Assembly (NCBI GenBank): GCA_028753945.1
Contig: JAPNXP010000006.1
Location: forward strand, 2,542,001-2,606,000
Direction of reading: 5' to 3'
Length of the DNA stretch: 64,000 nt
From: Hexactinellida sp. DTS-2022
Taxonomy: Eukaryota; Porifera; Hexactinellida
Both the position numbers and the translations under genes were made by a program. Below the pieces are notes generated by a model that made no database searches, had not been told where the DNA came from, and was given only the letters and a program-made list of their open reading frames with translations. Shown here one piece after another: positions 23,125 to 34,365 of the stretch. How positions within the stretch are numbered: the first letter of the stretch is position 1; every line of letters starts with the position of its first letter.

Positions 23125-23727
23125 AAATAGAATGTTATATATATATTTGAATTTTTAGTCAACCACATGAATCTCAGTAAATTTAATTTTCCTAAATTGA
23201 AAAGGGTTTTGGAAGGCAGAGACCTTAGATTGGCTGGGAAGATTTTCCGTCACATTTCGTCACTTAGCAACCAAATGCATTTGATAGAGAATTTTCTCTA
23301 GTTTAAATAAACTGATTTAATTTTTTGGGCCAAAATAGGCCATAGAAGTCCGAAGACTAATTATGGGAAATATATATATTTAAAATTTATCTAGAGTGGG
23401 ATTGATAAATGTATGCTCATCTAAAAGTGTAGGGGCGCTAGTTATAATAATTATTTAAGTATTAATCTACGATATAAATTGATTCGAATGAGCACATGAA
23501 TAGTCCTTAAATGCTGCTTTATATTGTTTTAAAAATAGATGAAATCTGATTGCTGAATAGAAACTCTTACTATCGATTGGAATTCGTGTTGATGACTACT
23601 ACTCAAATTGAAATATTTGAACTACCAATTGGAATGTACTAAAAATAATTACATTTATTTGATCCTTAGGTATCTTAGAAATAAAAATAAATCAATTTAA
23701 CGCATTATAGAAGCATGAAAAATAACG
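23125..23727. other. AT-rich spacer between RAG1-like and MULE genes
   Basis: No gene is recognised. It presumably holds the upstream end of the RAG1-like element and the downstream part of the MULE copy, but no paired terminal repeats could be read. Confidence 0.4.
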
Positions 23728-24391
23728 CTATTTCCACTGCTTGGCCCACTGTATATCTACGTTCCCACATTCAATTGTATGTTGCTTCGGTCTATTGGGT
23801 AATAGTATAAAGAGGCAAGTTAAAAGATGGCCATCCTGTAGAGGGTTTGGACAGCCATGCAATGCATGTATTGTATATACTTGGGCGAAAAGTTGAGGCG
23901 CTGTTTTGAAAGTTCCATCTGCTAGCCAAATATGTGATGATGTTAGCAGGTCACAGTTCTTCTGGGTCCCAAATATTAGATGAATTCTTGTTAGTTCAGG
24001 ACCGGAATCATATAATAGAAAGTTTTCCTCTTTAGCGGTTATCATGAACTTCGGAGGAATGGCAAGATCATGAAGACTTCCTGGTTGAACAGGAGCTATA
24101 TCTCGTACCTGCCTTTCTCTACGAATGGTACGCTTCATACTATGAAGTTTTGGTAGTTTTGCAGCCGTTGGAGCAGAAATTATTTCTAATTCGTCTCCAA
24201 GAATGTATGTCGTGTGTTTGACGAGCTTTACGTTTCATTCTATTCTTCACTTCTAAGCAATTGACAGCCAATATGTCTGGACTATGAAGATGCTCTCCAG
24301 CAAGCTTTACAATTTCATTACTTTTTTTTAGTATGGAGTCTTGCTTTACATAGCCTGATTTTCTCGCATTGCCAGTTTGTAATATCCCCAA
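23728..24391 (-). pseudogene. FLYWCH-class MULE transposase, family A copy 2, truncated
   Basis: 24391-24140 is the linker after the finger (GEHLHSPD, His of the FLYWCH fold). 24138-23728 gives LLYDSGPELTRIHLIFGTQ and HIWLADGTFKTAPQLFAQVY, with the first catalytic Asp, then loses the frame. The second Asp and the Glu region are absent, so this is a truncated copy. The same family at 34845-36290 shows NFLLYDSGP and HIWLADGTFKIA. The element's head repeat is at 24430-24745. Confidence 0.8.
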
Positions 24392-24429
24392 TAACTCTCT
24401 GTTTATTATAAATAAAACGGCATTCTACA

Positions 24430-24745
24430 AGTTATCAAACAAACGAGTGTGAAGTTGGCGCAGTATTCAACTGAGCACAGATCAAAATGAAAGTTGAGGC
24501 CCTTCCCATTATTGGATTTGGATAAAAATTACACATATTAAAGAGGAGACACGGACGTTTATGATTTTGGATTTAAAAAAGATTTATTTTATTTTTTTCT
24601 ATTTATATTTTTACATAATGAGTGAGCATTAAAAACAATAATTTTTAACTTCAATTTTTTCGAAATAGAATTTAAAACTTTGCATACATGTTAGTGACTA
24701 TGGGACGTTTCTTATGTCAAAAATTTGGATTCAAATATGAATTTT
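24430..24745. repeat. Head-end repeat of MULE family A, copy 2
   Basis: It contains GAGTGTGAAGTTGGCGCAGT, GAGCACAGATCAAAATGAAA and TTTCGAAATAGAATTTAAAAC. The same blocks appear inverted and in the same relative order at 34366-34680, before the plus-strand copy. It is long AT-rich terminal DNA. Confidence 0.75.
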
Positions 24746-25191
24746 CCTATGAGATATAGCTTGGCAAAGTTGAACATGTGATTACTTCAGATTATATATT
24801 TCTATTATGATCGAGTGAACAAGCATAAGTGGCTACATATTCATCTAGTTGGTGATAATTCGATAATGGTTTATTATAAGTTTCCCTTCCCGATTTGTCT
24901 TCACCATTATCATTTATATACAGGCTAGTTTTCGTAGTTTCTGGTCAACATGTATACTGCATTCAAAACTCTAAATTATTATTTACTGCTATTTCATACA
25001 AAGACAACTGATGTTTTAATACACAATACCTCACAGACAATACCTAATACAGACTAAACATATAATTAACTTTGATATGTAAGATAAGTGTATTTGATGA
25101 CAGAAGTGGAGAGAGAGAGAGAGAGAGAGAGAGTTTATGATTCTCTTGCTTACGTTTGAAGATGTATATCTCGAATTTGGTTGCCGTATAT
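24746..25191. other. AT-rich spacer with a (GA)n microsatellite
   Basis: No gene is seen. A GA repeat of about 26 bases runs at 25109-25134. Confidence 0.6.
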
Positions 25192-25552
25192 TAGACCTCC
25201 ACGCGGGGCGGGTTAATAAATGTGGGTAGCTGAACCGCCAACCCGCGGGTCTTGCAGGTCAAATGATCTGAGTATTTGGGGGACTGGGCGGGTGCGGGTC
25301 ACGGATTTTTTTGCAGGTTTGTGTTGGTTAGTTGCAAGAGAATTACTTGAGAGTAATTTGGAGTCACTGAATCAAGTATATTGCTATTTTAATTGAGCAC
25401 CATCTAGATTTAGAATACTCAACGTAATATCTGCGAATATTATGTTGACACGCGGGTTGCGGGTTGGTTATTGTGGGTTGGATGCGGGTTGGTTTGGTTA
25501 TAGCACAGTGTTTTGCGGGGCGGGACGCGCATACGACCCGCGAAGAGGTCTA
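25192..25552. mobile_element. hAT-like MITE, GCGGGT-rich
   Basis: Inverted ends TAGACCTCCACGCGGG...CCCGCGAAGAGGTCTA enclose an interior rich in GCGGGTT and CAACCCGC. The flanking 8-mers match in only 5 positions, so the duplication is uncertain. Confidence 0.65.
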
Positions 25553-25803
25553 GTGTAGATTTGAGGGTCTAGTGTCTTGTTTGGAGGAAGATTTATCAAT
25601 CTATACCAAGTTTCATTGTTTTAGTAGATAATCATACGATGGCTATCTTTAATGCGGCCTATAGATGATAATGATAATGCGTGGGTGTGTGTTGTTTCCA
25701 AAATATTCCATTCTGAAGATTTACGATTTTAAGGTGGTGCATTGTTCAATATTATTAATGCAATTAGTTATAAAGATATATTTTTGCGTTTGACGCTTTA
25801 CTG

Positions 25804-26165
25804 GTATTTAACATGAAGAGAACTTTTACTTGTATATTCAGGATTGAGAAAGATTGGTGATTTATGGAAAGGGTTTTTGATGAGATGAATAGTTTGAAGA
25901 ATAATCCATCTTTTGTAATAGATGAACTACAACCTGTGCAGGTATTTAACAGAAAGAGAACTATTATATTAAGGATTGAGGAGAGTTGTTAATTGATGAA
26001 ATAGTTTTGCATGAGGTGAACAGTTTGAAGAAAATCAATGTTGTTTATAGTAAATGAACTACAAGCTGTGCATGTGCTTAACAGAAAGAGAACTATTATA
26101 TTAAGGATTGGGGAGAATTGTTGATTGATGGAAAGGGTTTTTGATAAGATGGAGGCCGGCTGAAA
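25804..26165. repeat. Tandem repeat, 132-138 bp unit, about 2.6 copies
   Basis: Units start at 25804, 25942 and 26074 with GT(A/G)(T/C)TTAACA-type sequence, followed by GAAAGAGAACTATTATATTA and AGGATTG in each. Confidence 0.85.
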
Positions 26166-26717
26166 TCCTTCAGGTAGCATTAGATCAGTATTACATTCCA
26201 ATTAAATAAACTTCCTTAACTTTAATACTGAGAGAGAATAGTTGATTTGAATTAGCTAATTTAATTGATGCTTATCTAAAGTCATGCCAAAAATCAGTGC
26301 CTTTGTATAGAGTATATTAGTGCATATTATTACGTAGATAACAAATATAATAAATATCATGTCTAATAGATAAAACTTAAATATATTTTTTGTAATTTTT
26401 TTCTTTTATGTACTTTTTATAGATACATTTCTATTTTTTTTATTTTTTGTATATTTTTATTTTTATACTATTAACTTGATAAATTATCAGATGTAATATG
26501 ATGATGTAATTCCAATATCGGTTCGTAATGGTCCCCGGTATGCTTAATATAGCACGATCCTGCTTCATTAGCTGGAACCTGGAGGGGTACTCATTATATC
26601 ACTCAAATTTGCACCCTTACCCGAATAAACCATCCACTTATTTCCCATTTCTGTAGAATTCACCCAAATATCTGTTTTTAATTATAAAGCTATTGAAAAT
26701 AATTCAATGTCCCCACC
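26166..26717. other. AT-rich flank of the NOF/OTU element
   Basis: No gene is recognised. The stretch probably includes the 3' terminal DNA of the element whose OTU frame ends at 26718. Confidence 0.4.
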
Positions 26718-27362
26718 TCATGTTCTGTCTAAATGCATTTTCGATTTAGTTATATAATCTTTTGCGCTGCGAAATGTAAGTGGGAATTTATTTTGAATGA
26801 ACTTCAAACATATTTGGCTCAACTCTCCTATAATATAATTTATAATAATAATACGTATTTTGTGATTATAGTCTATGCTACCAGTAGTTATATATGAAAG
26901 AGTTGAAAATAAACAATTTCCATCACCGGGAATTTTAAATGTTACTGAGAGAAGTAGTTCATTTAAGTTTATGTCCTTCGAACTATTGCTATCACACTTT
27001 ATTTGACAACATACAAAATTTACTAAAGGTAAGCCTAAAAGTTTGCAAGAATTAACCTGACCTAAGTGTGAAAATGGCTTAAAAGGAGGCAAAAGAAAGT
27101 AAACTGTACCCAGTACTACTATATCTGGGTCAGTTATGATTTCAAAATCCCCAACTGGTATTGGTATTTGTGTTTTTGAAACATTTTCTGATTTGGTTAT
27201 TAAGGAACATTTAGCAGTTGGATTTTTTGGGATAGTGGCATTAATTGAGGTTTTGGAATTTTGAAAATTAGATCCCTTTAATTTCGAAAAAACCCTATCT
27301 ATTTGACTTGTGTTTGGATTAATGTGGCTATTTTTATTTTTTTTCCTTCTTACCCATATCAC
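26718..27362 (-). pseudogene. OTU-type cysteine protease domain of the NOF-like element
   Basis: The last 70 residues carry GDGNCLFSTLSYITTGS, the catalytic Asp-x2-Cys block of OTU deubiquitinases, followed by an H-x2-IR helix and an RSAKDYI stretch. The catalytic His near the fold's end is not seen because the frame stops at 26718, so the domain looks truncated. The upstream 130 residues are a low-complexity linker. OTU domains cut ubiquitin chains; why this transposon class carries one is not known to me. Confidence 0.7.
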
Positions 27363-30300
27363 TTTACAGTTTTACTCGTTACTAGCCTCCAGAGTTCTTT
27401 TTTACCTTTAAATACTCTTTGACCCAATGGTTGAAATGCGAATTTAAAAGAAGCCAATCTATCCTCAATATGTGCAAAAATGTGACGTACAAAATCACCG
27501 ACTCTGATATTAATTTGTGATTTAAATATGGAGTATTTGACTATTTTAAACCAATTTTCGACTTCTGCATTACTATCAGTTGAAATTCCGTTTACTTTTA
27601 CTCTACTTAGGATGATTCCACTCCATAGAGGAAGCAATGGCAAATAATAAGTTAGCAGATATTCCAGAATTTGGGGTAATAACATAAATTTTTATTATTG
27701 GCCAATAGTTTTTGTGTTGAAATTTTAGTAGTGGTCTTATGGTACAATTCTTCAAAGTATCTTCCAAAAGGAGACATTTTTCTATAAGTATCACTTTCAA
27801 TATTTTCGGGTAACCATCTAGAAAATAACTTTGGGGACTATTAATTTCGACATCTCCCTTAACTAATCCTTCTAAATCTATTAAACTCTTAGTAACTTGA
27901 GGTGACATTAATTAAGTAGTGAGCAAAGTACACAAAGATTCGAAAACGAGAATTATTTCTTCAAAATTGCTACTTTTTACCATAGTACCGAATGCATGCA
28001 GTACTAAGCGTTTACTTTTTTGTCTATTTTATAATTTTTATCTAATTGATAGCTAATTCGATGCATAATATGTGCCGAACAGAGATGTAAACAGTTGTTA
28101 TAGTTGACACAGTACTAGTTTTATTGTTTATAATTTCCCAACATTTAGTTAAATATAATGCTATAGGTACTCAGTTTATTAAATGCTAAACATGTGCTAT
28201 GTATTATGGCCCAACTATAGTCCATTTCAATTTGGTCAATACGCAAATCCTTATGTAAAACTACCTTACAAGTTAATACCCACTTATTCAAAAAATGGGT
28301 GATCTCGGCAGTTCCATGATCACTACTGATCATTTCTGCAACAGGCACAGGGCTAGTACAGTATACAGGGTGTTGCAATGTAAGAGCATAATAATAAATA
28401 GGTTTCCTATACGTTGGTGGTCTTTTGCTAATGGAACCACACAGTGGTTTAGAACCAAAGAATAGGGAAAAAATAGAATTCGTTTCTAAGCGATTCAATT
28501 GATTACTTATTGTTTGAATAAAGCTCATTTCAAATTTCTAAGCAATTGAGTGCCTAGAAGCAATACAATTGCACTCCAAATATGCATGATCATTTTAGCT
28601 GAAATTGTAGTTCTAGATAATTCTAAATTTAGCTTCACTTCAAATACAAGCGAGAACATTTTATAACTATCCATTACGACAAATTAAGTTTAGTTTATAC
28701 ATTTCAAGTATGCTGAAACCGAATAACCTGTTTTATTAATGTATTTTCAATATTTCGTTTGAGAAATCAAATTCTATATCTGTTGTTACATTTGCATCAA
28801 ATTTTAATTGATAAAAACTCAAAAGTGCCCATAAAAGTAAACTTCACAAAACTTAATTAGATATTGATACAAGATATCCTTAACTATATCTAAATTCATA
28901 GTTTAAACTGACACGCCCCGAAACAGTGCGCAACTTTAAATATTTTAGCGAATTCCATTGTCACTTTGTGTTGCTATGAAAATGCTAAAACTAATTATTC
29001 GCTACTATTCAGTAGTATATCTTATTTGGTTACCCAAATGTATGTAAATATTGTATATTAAGAACAACTGATCACTTAAGTACAATTTCATCAATGAGAG
29101 CAGCGAACTATGAACTCATATTGGGATTTTGATATTGAAGCAAGTTAGTTTTGCACAATTCGGAGGTTATTTAGTGTGATGCGCAAGTGACAGCTATGCT
29201 AGAAAAAGTCATCTAGAGTTTATATGAGTTCTAATACACATTATAATTACATTCAATAACCATCTACCCCCTTTACATGAGTGTACAAATCCTTATATCC
29301 TTTGGGGGCCGGACTTTTACGAAATATTCCCATTGTTCAAGATATTTTAACAATAACTGTGGGTGAGTATTAATAGATTGTTAACAAACCAAAAATTTTG
29401 TGTTTCATTGATTTACAACAAATCGCCCAGAACTAAACTTAAAAGAGTGAATACATCATTTTTGATGATGCCATTCAATTCGCAGCTATCAATAACCCAT
29501 ATGCATTTAATACATTTCATATGTCTATCTGCAACCAGGATACCTATTCTTTACTAACTCCCAATTTAAACCACTGTGAACCAGTTGCATCTATATTAAG
29601 AACGATGTTGTCATGTTTGAATAATTTGAATACTTCAATATGTCTTTTTGCATATAAATGGATTATAAATGGCTCTTGTACGATATATTGAACATAACCA
29701 GGTTTTGGATCATCTGGTAATACAGAGCGGAAATGCCTTTGAATTTCAAAAATATCTACTAAATCATCATTTGAAAATCTTTCTATAGATTTGGCGTCTG
29801 ATTTAATTCGTCTTAAAGTTTGTTGCGAGATTAGATTAGTGAAATTCCCTCTCTTGAATGCCTCTACATTGTTATCATTTCTAAATTGCTGATGAAATAT
29901 ATTACCCACTGAGCTTAGCATCAAATTTGCACCCATTTTTTCTCTTCGTCCAGAAGTAATGTGGCGCGCATGAATAGTTTTGTCATCTTTGTATTCTAAC
30001 GAAAGTTGACCGTCGGATTTAAACTGCACGGTTATTATATCTCCACCAAATGAGACAAGATCATTTTCAATTGAAAAGGTAACTGAGATGCAGTTAGAAA
30101 ATTACACACAGCCCAAGCATGAAAAAAAGGAGATTTCAATTTCCTACTATCAGTTTTTTAAAACCAAAAATGTTTAAACTTGAGTACACATATCGAATTG
30201 ATTTCAGAAAATTTTTCAGCTATTACATTAGTCCAACCTTCATTCATAAGATTTATATTATAAATATCTAAATAACTTATAACATTTCAATCTTCCTTAT

Positions 30301-30649
30301 CTAGGTAAAACTTGCCAAATGTTTGAAGACTAATCGCCTCATAAGTGCTGTTTTCGTTTCCTTTATATATTGGAAATTCAATATGACCATTATCAATATT
30401 TTCATTTTCACCTGCTTTATCTATATTCTCTAAAGGCAAAATTTGCTATTTTTTTCTAGTCCACTATTACCATATGCGTAAATATATTCCAAAACCTCTA
30501 CCATTTTCTACAAAATCAGTTTTTAACTTCTCTACCCAATGAACAAAATTTGTTAGCATTTCACTACTGAATAGTATATAATTTTTATTGAATAAGTTAC
30601 TTACTAACCTATAATTCAGGCCATTAAATACCTCTGTTGTGGATGCTAA

Positions 30650-32880
30650 GGTAACCGGGCGATTCGGCCCACCAGTGAATTCGGCCTACAGTATTTAGGC
30701 TCACTCGGCCTGTGAGTGAATTCGGCCTACAGTATTTTCAAACAGATTTCCAGTTATTTTAATTGTCAGAAAAATTATAGTAATCTATATTATTAAATCT
30801 CGATTGTTGTTGTTGTTGTTTACACAAATAGGTAAACAAATTGAGCCGGTTGTGCCAGCCCTCTACATCATTGTTCGTTCGGATGTATCTCTTGTATACA
30901 CACCAGTCTTCTGGAGACCACTGTCCCTGGATCCACGTGGAGCGAACATAATCCACCAGAGGACGAAGCTGGTCATTGGTCACGGAAGCAATCTGGTCGA
31001 ACGAACGAATGATGTGGCCGACTGGCAGGTAGGGCAAGGCGAACAGCATCCGTATGTATTCGTGTACTGCTGAAACAGAGTTATACGCCACAACTAGTCC
31101 TAGCTCCTGTACCTTCCTCCAGAGGGCCTGGCTCCAGTGAAAGCTACAGCCTCGGATGTGCGCATCTGGGAAGATGATCCTCGCTGCCCTCCAGATGGAT
31201 GACTCGAAGTCGAGAATAAGGTGCGTCAATTCGAGACTAGGAGCGAGATCTTTGACTTTCTGGAATACAGCCATATAGTCCTTCTTCTTCTTTGAAGACA
31301 TCAGTACAAATATCAGTGGAACCTGTTTAATGTTTTTGCTGTCTGCATCCCCAAGAAATGTGTGAAATGAGAAGAGCTGTTTGAAGGGTGCCTTTACCAC
31401 CTTGAATGTGCCATCAAGGAAAAGGACTTTAGTTTCCGCAAGGATTTGCAATTGGTCAGGTGTTGTGAAGATAAGATTGCGCTGATCATCTCTTTTCACA
31501 TCACTGCAGAAAGTCTTCTGGAATGTGGTCTGCTACCAAATCAAACCTCAGGTCTGTGGGGTCTGCAGGGCGGTTCGCATGTCTGTGTCTGTTTGCTGCC
31601 CGGGCTAAGGTCACAGGGTTGCTTCGGCTCCCATATGGCATTTCTGGAGTCAGTTCTTCAACCATAACTTCCTCCACAGTTGACTGGGCTGACTTGAAGT
31701 AGTTTGCCTTCACTAATCGGAACGTCTTCTTCCTAACTTTCAATTTATCTGCAATTCCTGGCTGTCCCGCGTGGTCATGTTCACGGTCCTTAGAGAAGAT
31801 TTCACTCTCCTGCACCACTGTTGCACCACATCTTTTGCTACACCGCCACTGTATTTTGCCTGGCTGCCGGTATGTGCCCTTTTTCTATGCGTAGGAGTAT
31901 CCATATGAGTCACACAGGAGTGTTTCCCCACGCTCACTACAACCGTCAATGATCTCATACTCCACCTCATCTGACCGATTTATGAGGTGGGCTACATCAG
32001 GAAGGACTGGGACTACTGGTGGCTCCACCGGTAGAGGGACAGCACCTGGTTCAGAAAATGAGGACTCAATGTGGAAATCGCGGAGTGTTAGCTCAGCAAC
32101 TATAGTGTCTGCATCTGGGCCTTCTAAATTCACAGGATATGATTCTGACTCTGCGTCCTCTGCTCGCTGTGCACCAAAGTCTTCAGACACTTGGGTGATT
32201 CCAGCCTCTTGGTTTGGGTCAGCTAAAGTTAGACACCTGTAAAAGTACCAGGTCACATCTAATTCTCCTCTCTTCATACGATAATAGTCTGCTGCGGAGA
32301 ATTGAGTTTCACAGCTACGGTGCTGCCACCAATCACAACCTGGACGATCACACTGGATGGCATGTTGTCTGCCACGGACTTCTTCACTACAGTAAGCACA
32401 GGGAAAATATGTCTCATTAGGAAATTTACGCTTGTTACTTGTTTGCTGGACATGATAGATGTTGTTGTTGCAATAGTTAGACTTAAGACTGAATAAGTTG
32501 AAATTAGGTGGGCCTTTTATAGCTCCTTGAGGAACGCGTTTAAAGGCCCTATTGTATGTATTCAGAAGAATAGACGAAATTGTTAATTAGCACTTATGAT
32601 TTCACAACTATTTGTTTGGATTCACAACCTTTTCAGCTTCTAAGTTGTCATCTGACATATGTTATCTGACACCTCTTTCATTTGGATATAGGCTGAATTC
32701 ACCAATTTCTTCAGGCCGAATTCACCCATTTTCAGGCCGAAATCACTCGTAGGCCGAATTCACTCATAGGCCAAATTTTTTCTAGGCCGACATATGTTAT
32801 CTGACACCTCTTTCATTTGGATATAGGCTGAATTCACCAATTTCTTCAGGCCGAATTCACCCATTTTCAGGCCAAAGTTT
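30650..32880 (-). mobile_element. MULE with PHD-like finger and tandem-repeat termini
   Basis: A Mutator-like element lies inside the NOF/OTU element. Left end 30650-30740: repeated GTGAATTCGGCCTA units. Right end 32690-32880: the same units in the opposite orientation (AGGCCGAATTCAC). The termini are therefore inverted arrays of short tandem units rather than simple TIRs. The enclosed minus-strand gene is described separately. No clear 8-11 bp target duplication was found. Confidence 0.7.
30759..32440 (-). pseudogene. MULE transposase with N-terminal PHD-like zinc finger
   Basis: Near 32390-32255 the minus strand encodes FPCAYC, then HAIQCDRPGCDWWQHRSC and WYFYRC: C-x2-C, C-x4-C, H-x2-C and a final aromatic-Cys, the layout of a PHD finger lacking one late Cys. 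32255-31885 is an acidic linker. 31818-31501 is a second linker. 31499-30759 is an unbroken catalytic domain: LFLDGTFKVVKAPFKQLFSF (first Asp), THLILDFESSIWRAA (second), GCSFHWSQALWRKV (C-x2-H) and RTNNDVEGWHNRLN (Glu). The linker frames are out of register, and one base appears lost near the ATG at about 32451, so the gene as read is broken while its catalytic part is intact. MULEs usually carry a FLYWCH or SWIM finger. Confidence 0.78.
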
Positions 32881-33600
32881 TCTAGATTGACGTACATTGT
32901 TCAATGAGATTATCAGTAAACTTATTTATCAACGAATCTTCAAATCCTTTGCATGCATTAAATTGAATAAGTTCAGAAAATTGTAAAACCCAGGAATTAT
33001 TTTCGGACCTTTATAGTCATAATACTTATAGCCGTCTAGCCATAATATCGATTCATAGTTTATAAAGTTGTGAAACAATGGCTGTCCCAAGTATTCTCAG
33101 GAGATCAACATCTTTGTATTTGTTTTTGAATCTATCATATATTTCTAAATCAGAGGCAACAGAAGAGCAGATGATTAGACTATTATCGCATCCTAATAAT
33201 TCTGATTCAATTTTTGCCAAGTCAGAATGACTGGGTGGTAAATTGGCAGTTAAGTTAACTCCCTGCGATCTAGCACAAATATCTCTCAGTATAGTTGAAG
33301 TTAATAAGGAAGTTATCTTCTCAATGGAAAGTAACTCTAAGCTAATACATACCTGGAAGCTGTTACCAGATGTGTTGAGACCATAATCTTTCACTTTGTT
33401 AAAGATGTTTTTGGAATTATTCTTCCATTTCAGGTATAACTTTTTCCTTAAATCGGCTCTATTCCTTCCGAAAATGTGTTTTGATAAATCGCCCCAAACA
33501 GAATGAGAAATACTACAGCTTGTAGTTAAATCTTCAGGGCTCAGGTCTCTGGCTTTACAAAAGGCGAGAAAGATGGCTTAATCGGTGGGTAAGGCTGTTG

Positions 33601-34365
33601 AATACATAAAATTGATATAAATTGAATTCTTCATAATAATTAGTGATTAAAATGAAATCGGTACCTAGTTACCTTGATCACCTTTGTCCATTGACTCTTT
33701 GTATCGTTTAGTATATAATTTGAATAAAATATTTGTTGGTTTTATGCAGCAGAATAAGATTTATAATAAGATTAATAAATTTTGGTAAGGTATTTATAGA
33801 AATGAATTTGCAGAGGGAATGGTGGGTGATATTTGTTCCGACTATGCACCATCTGGTAGCAATTGGTTGTGGCTGTTACAAATAAACAATCAATCTTGAT
33901 GTGGTATTCTAACAATAGTATTGAATCAAACACGGGAAGACATATCTTGAGTGTAAATCATTCACATAATACACCAAAGGATTGTTCATGTGATATCACA
34001 ATTATTGATGAAATCATTAGTAAATAATTAGAAGCAGTAGCAAAAGAAGCGACCCGGAGGGATAATATATTGTCATGTTATAGTTAAGGAGTTAATTTAG
34101 TTAATTCATCTAATTATCATAATGATTGGTTTTGAGACTAATAAGTGTTACGAGCCCTACGGACTCAGTCGCTACTCGGAGGTACTCTATCACGTCTCAC
34201 TAACGCGAACGCTAATATAGATTAAATCATTACCAAATTATCGCCAAAATAGATGAGATATAGTAGCTTTAAGTAGGCTTGTTCACTCAATCACAATAAA
34301 TAAATAGTACGTATCTGAACAAAAAACATATTCAACTTTTGATAAGTTGTAATTCAGACAAAAAT
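33601..34365. other. AT-rich spacer
   Basis: No gene is recognised. It separates the NOF-like element from the MULE family A head repeat. A short GC-richer stretch at 34145-34215 shows no identifiable feature. Confidence 0.4.

Larger units (their letters stand above)
26718..33600 (-). mobile_element. NOF-like DNA transposon with transposase and OTU domain, carrying a nested MULE
   Basis: Minus-strand blocks read in order. About 33600-33053 is an N-terminal region (SVWGDLSKHIFGRNRADLRK, RNRADLRKKLYLKWK). 30660-30450 continues it (NFVHWVEKLKTDFVENGRGF), after a nested MULE. 30029-29544 holds NIVLNIDATGSQWF, an acidic site of a DDE-type fold. 28528-28145 holds PVAEMISSDHGTAEITHFL and IEMDYSWAIIHS, a second acidic site. 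27908-27359 follows with LLPLWSGIIL and WFKIVKYSIF. 27362-26718 ends in an OTU-type cysteine protease core, KIPGDGNCLFSTLSYI. The order matches invertebrate NOF/MULE-related transposons that carry a C-terminal OTU domain. Frames are broken in several places, with about 1 kb unread at 29544-28528. Confidence 0.65.

Noticed and set aside
30804-31073. 89-codon plus-strand frame over the PHD-MULE
   Set aside because: Antisense shadow of the intact MULE catalytic domain.
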